Source: a virus. Taken from it: 32,145 nt of DNA. The notes under the pieces were generated by a model that saw only the letters and a list, made by a program, of their open reading frames with translations, was not told the origin of the DNA and did not search any database. How positions within the stretch are numbered: position 1 is the first letter of the stretch; each line of letters starts with the position of its first letter. The translations under genes and the position numbers were made by a program. The stretch spans positions 1-32,145 of the IMG/VR virus record IMGVR_UViG_3300032050_000514, one strand, 5' to 3'. Below are positions 13,567-20,056 of the stretch, in pieces.

Positions 13567-13626
13567 AACTATTGACGCGCGTCAATAGTTCAGATACATT
13601 ATCGGTACTGGCTAGCCAGTACCGAT
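13567..13626 (+). promoter_or_regulatory. Palindrome-bracketed promoter, module 2
   Basis: TTGACG (13572-13577), a 17-base spacer and TACATT (13595-13600). The -35 is inside a perfect 24-bp palindrome (arm AACTATTGACGC, 13567-13590). A perfect 26-bp palindrome (arm ATCGGTACTGGCT, 13601-13626) abuts the -10 and covers the expected start point. The start box CTAGAGAGGATAGAGAG precedes ATG 13651. Confidence 0.8.
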
Positions 13627-13650
13627 TGACAACCTAGAGAGGATAGAGAG

Positions 13651-14163
13651 ATGAGCAAATACGAATTAGCCGCCAGCATCAAAGTAGGAATTTTCGCTTC
13701 CCGCGATACACTCGAAGAGGCTTTCGAGTACACCGAGACGATGTTCAATTCAATGCCCGATCCGGCCCACCGGGCTGCAGCGCGGACCGCGCTGCACGTG
13801 ATGTTGAACTCGGTGGCCAAGCAAATTATCGCGTTGCCCGATCCGCTGCCGCTGCCCCCGGCCGAGGTTCGCATCTCGGTGGAGGATAATCCTGCGACTG
13901 GCACCGAGGCGCGGCAAGACCTGCAAAGTGTGCTCGAGCCAGTGATGGTATCGGTGCCGCGCGACGAGTTGAACCGCATCATCGACGCGCGTGTCAGCGA
14001 ATGGCTAGATGACCGCTTCGATAGCATGGCCAGCGAATGGTTCAACGACAATGTCGATATCGATGAAAAGGTGCAGGAGTATCTCGACAGTGAGGTGGAC
14101 TGGACTGACATTGTGCGTGACCAGCTCTGCCACAATCTAACGCTCAGTGTATCGGTTGAGTAA
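13651..14163 (+). CDS. Acidic hypothetical protein, island module 2
   Basis: 170 residues from ATG 13651 (MSKYELAASIKVGIF). The N-terminal half is helical (TLEEAFEYTETMFNSM, then AHRAAARTALHVML). A Pro-rich linker (LPDPLPLPPAEV) follows. The C-terminal half is very acidic, with repeated short helices (WLDDRFDSMASEWFNDNVDI, DEKVQEYLDSEVDWTDIV). No known family was recognised; the acidic tail might mimic DNA or bind a basic partner, which is speculation. It contains a perfect 21-nt palindrome at 13776-13796. Confidence 0.78.
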   Translation: MSKYELAASIKVGIFASRDTLEEAFEYTETMFNSMPDPAHRAAARTALHVMLNSVAKQIIALPDPLPLPPAEVRISVEDNPATGTEARQDLQSVLEPVMVSVPRDELNRIIDARVSEWLDDRFDSMASEWFNDNVDIDEKVQEYLDSEVDWTDIVRDQLCHNLTLSVSVE

Positions 14164-14168
14164 TAGAG

Positions 14169-14226
14169 TATTGACGGCCGTCAATAGTTCGGGTACATTA
14201 TCGGTACTGGCTAGCCAGTACCGATA
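14169..14226 (+). promoter_or_regulatory. Palindrome-bracketed promoter, module 3
   Basis: TTGACG (14171-14176), a 17-base spacer and TACATT (14194-14199). The -35 is inside an 18-bp perfect palindrome (arm TATTGACGG, 14169-14186). A 28-bp perfect palindrome (arm TATCGGTACTGGCT, 14199-14226) follows the -10. The start box CTAGAAAGGATAGTGAG precedes ATG 14248. Confidence 0.8.
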
Positions 14227-14247
14227 AACCCTAGAAAGGATAGTGAG

Positions 14248-14538
14248 ATGAAGACCACCAAAGTAAGCACCATCAAGATCGGCGGAATTGAATTTGCAAT
14301 TCCGCCCGGTATGACTGACAAGGAAGTTGCAGCATTCTGCGGAATTGCGCTGCAATTCCGCAAGCTAGATTATTTCCACGCCAACGATTACCGCAAGCCC
14401 TTCACCTATTTCGACGGGTACGTCGAAGTGTCACGCGGTACGCGTGACACTTTCGAGACCGAAGAGGAAGCCCGCGCGGCCCGCGATGCGCGCAACGCGG
14501 AACTCGAGGCGGCCGAGAAGGCGAAGGCCGAAGCCTGA
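14248..14538 (+). CDS. Small hypothetical protein, island module 3
   Basis: 96 residues from ATG 14248. The opening MKTTKVSTIKIGGIEFAIPP and the middle (DYFHANDYRKPFTYFDGYVE) suggest a small beta domain. The C-terminus is a long charged Ala/Glu helix (EEARAARDARNAELEAAEKA). The function is unknown. Its coding sequence contains four perfect inverted repeats (14281-14306, 14338-14362, 14410-14427, 14426-14452), two of which share the same GCGGAATTG arm. It is followed by two strong hairpins, so the unit is closed. Confidence 0.78.
   Translation: MKTTKVSTIKIGGIEFAIPPGMTDKEVAAFCGIALQFRKLDYFHANDYRKPFTYFDGYVEVSRGTRDTFETEEEARAARDARNAELEAAEKAKAEA
14281..14362. repeat. Two copies of a GCGGAATTG / CAATTCCGC inverted repeat inside a gene
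   Basis: Copy 1: GGCGGAATTG (14281-14290) with CAATTCCGCC (14297-14306). Copy 2: TGCGGAATTGC (14338-14348) with GCAATTCCGCA (14352-14362). The arms are identical for nine bases in four places, 57 bases apart, and both lie in the coding sequence of the 14248 gene. Confidence 0.7.
14410..14452. repeat. Two adjacent perfect inverted repeats inside a gene
   Basis: TTCGACG (14410-14416) / CGTCGAA (14421-14427) with loop GGTA, then AAGTGTCACGCG (14426-14437) / CGCGTGACACTT (14441-14452) with loop GTA. The two share bases 14426-14427, so they would be alternative or stacked structures. Confidence 0.65.
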
Positions 14539-14542
14539 TACA

Positions 14543-14565
14543 CCAGACCGGCAGCGCCGGTCTGG
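14543..14565 (+). terminator. Perfect hairpin directly after the module 3 gene
   Basis: CCAGACCGGC (14543-14552), AGC, GCCGGTCTGG (14556-14565), four bases after the stop codon. It has no T-run and probably works with the terminator that follows, or protects the mRNA 3' end. Confidence 0.5.
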
Positions 14566-14572
14566 ATCACCG

Positions 14573-14598
14573 AACCCGGGCCGTGGCCCGGGTTTTTT
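14573..14598 (+). terminator. Strong intrinsic terminator
   Basis: AACCCGGGCC (14573-14582), GT, GGCCCGGGTT (14585-14594), followed by TTTT. Ten perfect GC-rich pairs and a T-run make this a canonical Rho-independent terminator closing the island transcripts. Confidence 0.85.
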
Positions 14599-14962
14599 AT
14601 TGCCTGCTACTCTGCACACTATCAGCGCGGCCGCGCTGATAGATACAATTGTCTTGACTTATAGGCCGGGCGCTGCCCGGCCTATAACAGCGCAGCACCC
14701 AGCACACGCACCCGCCCCCTGTCCAATTGCATATGACTATCGGCTATAGCTGAGCGATAGCTTGACATTCCCCGTGTCGCGACACGGGGAATGAGATAGA
14801 AGGAAGGGGGGAGGGCCATTTTCAGACCCGTCAGCTCAGGCTCAGCCTTCGCCCAGTTTTTGGCCCAAGACAGGCACAGGAAAACCTTTTTATTTACCCC
14901 CACCCCCATAAAACCACCCCTTTGTTTGTACAATGCGAACATGGGGTATATATTAGGAAACT
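14599..14962. other. Gene-free stretch with three large perfect palindromes upstream of terL
   Basis: No gene was found. Palindromes: 14619-14642 (24 bp, arm CTATCAGCGCGG), 14659-14687 (13-nt arms TTATAGGCCGGGC, loop GCT) and 14766-14793 (28 bp, arm CATTCCCCGTGTCG). The weaker CTATCG / CGATAG pair at 14737-14760 lies between them. TTGACT and TTGACA sit at the left edge of the second and third, but no matching -10 follows at 16-18 bases. 14820-14960 is plain G/C-tract DNA. Possible roles are a packaging site, operators or a replication element. Confidence 0.6.
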
Positions 14963-16423
14963 ATGAAACCTGATGAAATCGAAGCAGAACGCTTGCGCCT
15001 CGAGCTACGGCTCTCGCTCCTCGAAGCTCGAGAAAAAGCATCGTCTAACTTCTTAGACTTCTGCAAGTACGTCTGGCCAGAAATGCTGGTGGGTGAACAT
15101 CATCGCCGTATAGCGAAGGCCCTTGACCGCGTTGTGTCAGGCGAGTGCAAGCGTCTGATGATCGCGATGCCTCCCCGTCATGGCAAAAGCCAGATGGGCA
15201 GTTACCTGTTCCCCGCGTATCTAATGGGTAAAAAGCCGGATTCGAAATTGATTGTGGGTTCGCACACGGCGGAGTTAGCGCAGCGTTTTGGCCGGATGAT
15301 TCGAAATCTGGTGGAGGACGAGCGGTACTCGGAGATATTTCCTGAGATGAAACTGTCGGTGGACAGTAAGGCTGCCGGACGGTGGAACACGGCCCACGGT
15401 GGGGAAGCCTTTTTCATTGGTAAGGGCGGTGCGATGACCGGTCGCGGCGGTGATGTGGTTGTGTTGGACGACATCTTGGATGAACAGGATGCTGTGTCTG
15501 AGACGGCGATGGAGAACACGTGGGAGTGGTACACGAGCGGCCCTCGTCAGCGTTTGCAACCGAATGGCGCAATCATTGTCATTAACACAAGATGGAAGAC
15601 CGATGACTTGTCGGGAAGGTTGCTAAGGCAGCAGGGGCAGTTGAAAGCGGACCAGTGGGAGATATTGGAGTTCCCGGCGATATTGCCGAGTAACACGCCG
15701 CTGTGGCCGGAGTATTGGAGTCTTGACGAGTTGGAAAAGGTCAAGATGTCGATTGGTTTGAAGAAGTGGAATGCGCAGTGGCAGCAGCAGCCGACCAATG
15801 ATGATGGGGCGATTCTGAAGCGCGAGTGGTGGCGCAAGTGGAAGCATGATGAGCCGCCGCACTGTGAGTACATTTTGCAGACCATGGATACGGCGTACAG
15901 CAAGAAGGAGACGGCTGACTTTTCCGTGATCGCTACGTGGGGCGTGTTCCACGCTTCTGCTGACTCTGGCCCTAATTTAATTTTGTTGTCTGTGCAGAAG
16001 GGGCGCTGGGATTTCCCTGAACTGAAACGTATAGCGCGGTCCGAGTACCTGTATTGGAATCCCGATAATGTATTGATCGAGGCGAAAGCGACGGGGACCC
16101 CGTTGCAGCAGGAATTACGGAAGATGGGTATTCCTGTGACGATGTATAGCCCGGGGGGTAGGAGGAGTGGGCAGGATAAGGTAAGTCGGGCGAATGCTGT
16201 GGCTCCGTTGTTGGAGAGTGGGATGGTGTGGTATCCGGAGGGGGAGGAGTTTGCGCAGGATTTGGTGGAGGAGTGCGCGGCGTTTCCGAACGGGAGCAAT
16301 GATGATCAGGTGGATGTGACGGTCATGGCCTTGATGCGATTTAGGCAAGGCAACTTTGTGAAGTTAGATGAGGATGATGATTCTGAGCGGGATTTGGAGT
16401 CGCGGGTGATGGAGTATTACTAG
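14963..16423 (+). CDS. terL: Terminase large subunit
   Basis: 486 residues from ATG 14963, with TTAGGAAA upstream. The N-terminal ATPase has Walker A MPPRHGKS (residues 69-76) and Walker B VVVLDDILDE (Asp169-Asp170), with a coupling-type SGPRQRLQPNGAIIVINTRW segment. The C-terminal RNase H-like nuclease has Asp309 in MDTAYSKKETADFSV, LIEAKATGTPLQQE in the middle and NDDQVD (Asp447-Asp448) near the end. It cuts concatemers and pumps DNA into the prohead through the portal. It is the first gene of the packaging and head block. The small subunit lies 4 kb upstream, separated by the palindrome island. The stop is TAG. Confidence 0.97.
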   Translation: MKPDEIEAERLRLELRLSLLEAREKASSNFLDFCKYVWPEMLVGEHHRRIAKALDRVVSGECKRLMIAMPPRHGKSQMGSYLFPAYLMGKKPDSKLIVGSHTAELAQRFGRMIRNLVEDERYSEIFPEMKLSVDSKAAGRWNTAHGGEAFFIGKGGAMTGRGGDVVVLDDILDEQDAVSETAMENTWEWYTSGPRQRLQPNGAIIVINTRWKTDDLSGRLLRQQGQLKADQWEILEFPAILPSNTPLWPEYWSLDELEKVKMSIGLKKWNAQWQQQPTNDDGAILKREWWRKWKHDEPPHCEYILQTMDTAYSKKETADFSVIATWGVFHASADSGPNLILLSVQKGRWDFPELKRIARSEYLYWNPDNVLIEAKATGTPLQQELRKMGIPVTMYSPGGRRSGQDKVSRANAVAPLLESGMVWYPEGEEFAQDLVEECAAFPNGSNDDQVDVTVMALMRFRQGNFVKLDEDDDSERDLESRVMEYY

Positions 16424-16465
16424 GAAATATGGTAGCTTGCGGGCAGTCTTGTTGAGGATTTTGCC

Positions 16466-19400
16466 ATGGCCGAAGAGAGCTTTGATAGGGACCGCATTAA
16501 ACAATTAATCATGGAGCAGGCGACTGCCCGTGGGGTGGACCCGGCGGTGGCGTTACGGATCGCGGAGAAGGAGAGTTCGTTAAATCCGACGGCGAAGAAT
16601 CCGAAGTCTTCGGCGTATGGGTTGTTTCAGATTATAGATCCGACGTGGGAGCGGTATGGGGGTACGAAGGAGAATCGCGGAAGTGTGTTGGACAATATCC
16701 GTATTGGGATGGACATTATTGCGGATAGCGAGCGGACGTATATAAAGAAGTTTGGCCGCGCCCCGAGTCCCGCTGAGCTTTATTCGATGCACTTTTTGGG
16801 TAGTACGGGGGGCCCTAGGGTTTTGGGTGCTGATCCGAATTCCCCATTGTCCTCGGTTGTTTCTCCGAAGGTGATAAAGCAGAACCCTGACTTGCGTGGC
16901 AAGACGGTGGGTGAGTTTATTGCGTCGATGCAGAAGAAGATGGGTGCGGTAGGGGATACGGCGTTAGCCCGCCGGTCTGTCAAGGAGCAAGGCTCGGGGA
17001 CCGTGCCTATGCCGCAGGCTCCGAAGGAGACGATGCGTGGGCGTGAGCGGTTGCAGCCGTTGGCGCAGGATATGGTGAATCAGTTAGGGCCGAATTATCA
17101 GGCGGCGTTAGCTGCGATGGCGTTGGCGGATACGCGGGAGGATGATGAGGATGATGAGAATTCCTTGTCGCGCCAGTACCGAGATCAGATAGCCGCGCAG
17201 GAGACAGAGGATATTTTCAGTACGCCCCAGCGTATTGCGGGGTTGGAGTTAGGTGTGCAGTCGCCGTTCCCTGAAGAGCAGCAGCCGTTGATGATGAAAG
17301 ATGGTGGCGAAGCACGTCTTTCCACTACTTTTGGTGAGAGCGCGGTGCCGGAGAATGCGGCGGCGGAGTATGCAAAGTTTTTGGAGGCTTCAAAAAAGTC
17401 TAAAGTGCCTGCGCCTTTGCCTGCCATGCTTAAAGAAAAAATCTTTGATCCGCTCACAAAAGGAGGGCTGCAAGAGGAGGGGGTGTACTACGACACCATG
17501 ACTCCGCAGCCTATCACCTCTAAATCACCAACCACGTTATTTGCTGGCGTTCCCGGTGCAAAGGTAGTTGAGCTAGGAGGATTGCAAGACACTACCCTCG
17601 GCGGGTTTGTGTTTGCGCGGCCATCTAGTAAGGGGAAGATGGTAGAGGATGTAGTCTTTGTTGCCCCACCATACTCGAAAAGAGCTTCGGATATTTTATT
17701 TCGTAGGGCACCGGAAAGATGGGTAGAAAACCCCAATCAAGAGCTTGAGCGTCAGGTGCTTCTTGGCCATGAGACAGAACACTTGTTGAAGCGCCGTGGC
17801 AATCGGGACATTAACGAAACCTTTGATCAACTAGCAAAGCAAGCAAGAGAAGAGGACTTTATCGGGTCCTTCTTTAAAAAGCCTGCGTCTGCGTTACGTT
17901 CAAAATTTGTCAAGGATGCGGCAGGTTCTGCATCGTACTTAAAAGATAGATTTGGAGTGACGCTGCCCTCTTACTTTGATCCTAAGAAGGTAGGAAACTA
18001 CACTTTCCATGAGCAGGTAGCGACACTTGCTGGCATTGAGCAGGCGTTTGGTGTGGATTTAACGCAGGACCCTGTGCTTCGTAAGACATTGTTTGAAGAC
18101 CCGGATGTCCGCCGTGCGTATTCCGCAGTCACGGGCTTGCGTCAAACGCGACTAGACCCGAGAGACTTGCCGCCTTATACGTTGCAGCCCGACATTCCGT
18201 ACAACCCAAAGGCAGCAGAGATTCGTACTAAGCCGGTAAAGAAGGCTAAGGGCGGTGAGATGTTTGCTGACCCGATGGGTGTGCCAGATAGTGGGCCAGT
18301 CACGGCAGATACTCGCAGAGCGCTGACCACGCGCCAAGGCTTGAATGCCGCTGAGATGATGCGTTTGTTCCAGAACGTAGGTCGGGAAGGAGTGAGCAAT
18401 CTTGAATCTTTGGCTCGTGGGTCCGTATCTGCTGTTCCCGGTGTGGTTGGAGATATTGAGTCCATTTTTCGGGACGATAAGAATCGTCGCTTCGCCACTA
18501 GCAAAGAAGTCGAGCGACAGTACCTCCCACAGCGCCTAACCAAACCGACCAAGGAGTCGGAAGGCTTTGTTGAGTTGGGCACCTACATTGATCCAACCAT
18601 TGCCAAGCCGGTGGCAAAAGCAGCGGCTAAGGCAGGTAAGGCGTTAGGCCCTACAGCAGCAGAGATGCTGGAGAGAGTCACACCGGAATTGGCAAAGCCG
18701 ATGTACATCGTAAAGCCTACGGGGGGTACTCCGTATCCGGCAGGAATGGGGTCGAAGCTAGATGATTATCTTCTTCGCCTTCATACTGGGGTGACACAAT
18801 ATGGTGGGGAAGGACTAAAAGGCAAAGATGCCAAGAAGCTTAGCGAGTTCATTGATACAAAAGGACGCGATTTCTTTACAAAGCGATTTGCTAGTCCTAC
18901 CGATCAAATAAGAGAAGCGTTGTTCGAGGGCCGCATTTCTTTAACTGGTAGTGATCTTGAGCTATTTCCAAAATCGTTGTTACATCACGCACGTGAGGGT
19001 TATCCACAGTGGATGGAGAAATTGGAAGAGACCTATGACAAAGCAACAGGAATGCGTGGGACACTTGTATTAAATCCCACGGGCACGGAAACCGAGGCGG
19101 ACATAACTAACCGGTTTATTAATGCAGTCAACGCGGAAAAAGCAAAGCTTGCAAAAGAAGGTGCTTCTCCAGAAGAGATCAATTTAAAAATAGATGATGT
19201 CATGCGTAATGAGTTAGGTAAGGAGTACGGCTCTTCTGATGCAGCAAGAGAATTGCGTAAATTTTTGAAGGAAGAAAAAACACCGCCTGAGAAGGCTTCT
19301 TCCGTGATGTATGCGGCGATGAAGGGCGAACCTATCTACGATTTGGAAACAGCATACCCTCAAATGGAGTTTATGCAGCCAAACACAGTAATTCCTGCAT

Positions 19401-20056
19401 TAGCATCGGTGGTGGATGATTTAGATCGGATGTCCTTCCCCGAAGCGTTGATAAGAGGATTGCAGAAAACAGATATCTTCCGTAATGAAGAAGCGGCAAT
19501 TGCGAGAGAAGCAGATGGGAAGAAGGTTCCTTCCTCTCTTTTTGATAAAGGCGTAGCGCCCATTTCAAACTTAGGTGACTTTTCCTTAGTCCAAATAAAA
19601 ACGCCATTTGCGGTTAGGTTGGAAGGGGCCGCGATGAAGCATTCGATTGGAAATTACGGGACCAATAAGGATTACGGTTTTGGCGGCAAAGATGCGTTTT
19701 TGGAAGGGTTCACCAAAGTTTATTCCATTAGAGATGCGGGTAACAGGCCAGTTGTTTCTATGGATGTAGCCGCACAGTATCGAACGCCAAGTATCGGTGA
19801 AATAAGATCTGTTTTTAATAGTGCGCCTAACGCAGAAGAAAAGCAGGCGGTGTTTAGGGCGTTTGATACGATCTTAAAAGATGAAGCACAAGAATACATG
19901 CGGATTGGTGACAGTACCGCCCTGAGCGACGCTTTGCCTGTCAACATTTATACAAAATCAAGGGAAGGCAAAACACTTCCTAAAGAAGACAGAATAAGTA
20001 TTGATTGGTGGCAGGAATATACGAATTACCTGAAGAGGAAACAAAATGCCGATTGA
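16466..20056 (+). CDS. Multidomain virion protein: transglycosylase, HExxH, PcfJ-like
   Basis: 1196 residues from ATG 16466, with GAGGA seven bases upstream. Residues about 10-165 are a lysozyme-like SLT transglycosylase: RIAEKESSLNP (likely catalytic Glu36), SAYGLFQIIDPTW and a FGRAPSPAELYSMHFLG segment. Around 435-439 is HETEH, an HExxH zinc-protease signature, in VLLGHETEHLLKRRG. Residues about 590-600 have KKAKGGEMF, also seen in other phage virion proteins. The C-terminal segment around 1050-1130 (LEGAAMKHSIGNYG, then KVYSIRDAGNRPVVSMDV) resembles PcfJ domains, with Ser replacing the usual Cys of HCVG. Such polyvalent proteins are packaged in the head and ejected; the transglycosylase would open the cell wall. 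Its place between the terminase and portal genes is unusual. The end overlaps the portal start by 11 bases. Confidence 0.85.
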   Translation: MAEESFDRDRIKQLIMEQATARGVDPAVALRIAEKESSLNPTAKNPKSSAYGLFQIIDPTWERYGGTKENRGSVLDNIRIGMDIIADSERTYIKKFGRAPSPAELYSMHFLGSTGGPRVLGADPNSPLSSVVSPKVIKQNPDLRGKTVGEFIASMQKKMGAVGDTALARRSVKEQGSGTVPMPQAPKETMRGRERLQPLAQDMVNQLGPNYQAALAAMALADTREDDEDDENSLSRQYRDQIAAQETEDIFSTPQRIAGLELGVQSPFPEEQQPLMMKDGGEARLSTTFGESAVPENAAAEYAKFLEASKKSKVPAPLPAMLKEKIFDPLTKGGLQEEGVYYDTMTPQPITSKSPTTLFAGVPGAKVVELGGLQDTTLGGFVFARPSSKGKMVEDVVFVAPPYSKRASDILFRRAPERWVENPNQELERQVLLGHETEHLLKRRGNRDINETFDQLAKQAREEDFIGSFFKKPASALRSKFVKDAAGSASYLKDRFGVTLPSYFDPKKVGNYTFHEQVATLAGIEQAFGVDLTQDPVLRKTLFEDPDVRRAYSAVTGLRQTRLDPRDLPPYTLQPDIPYNPKAAEIRTKPVKKAKGGEMFADPMGVPDSGPVTADTRRALTTRQGLNAAEMMRLFQNVGREGVSNLESLARGSVSAVPGVVGDIESIFRDDKNRRFATSKEVERQYLPQRLTKPTKESEGFVELGTYIDPTIAKPVAKAAAKAGKALGPTAAEMLERVTPELAKPMYIVKPTGGTPYPAGMGSKLDDYLLRLHTGVTQYGGEGLKGKDAKKLSEFIDTKGRDFFTKRFASPTDQIREALFEGRISLTGSDLELFPKSLLHHAREGYPQWMEKLEETYDKATGMRGTLVLNPTGTETEADITNRFINAVNAEKAKLAKEGASPEEINLKIDDVMRNELGKEYGSSDAARELRKFLKEEKTPPEKASSVMYAAMKGEPIYDLETAYPQMEFMQPNTVIPALASVVDDLDRMSFPEALIRGLQKTDIFRNEEAAIAREADGKKVPSSLFDKGVAPISNLGDFSLVQIKTPFAVRLEGAAMKHSIGNYGTNKDYGFGGKDAFLEGFTKVYSIRDAGNRPVVSMDVAAQYRTPSIGEIRSVFNSAPNAEEKQAVFRAFDTILKDEAQEYMRIGDSTALSDALPVNIYTKSREGKTLPKEDRISIDWWQEYTNYLKRKQNAD

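Noticed and set aside
13277-14226. CRISPR array made of the repeated palindromic units
   Set aside because: Only three units occur, spaced by whole genes of different length, and they coincide with -35 and -10 hexamers.
14766-14793. Protelomerase telomere site
   Set aside because: The 28-bp palindrome is suggestive, but no protelomerase-like gene is visible and the head genes continue uninterrupted to the right, so it was kept only as a general possibility.
14654-14800. Two further promoters at TTGACT (14654) and TTGACA (14762)
   Set aside because: No acceptable -10 hexamer lies 16-18 bases downstream; the palindromes occupy that space.
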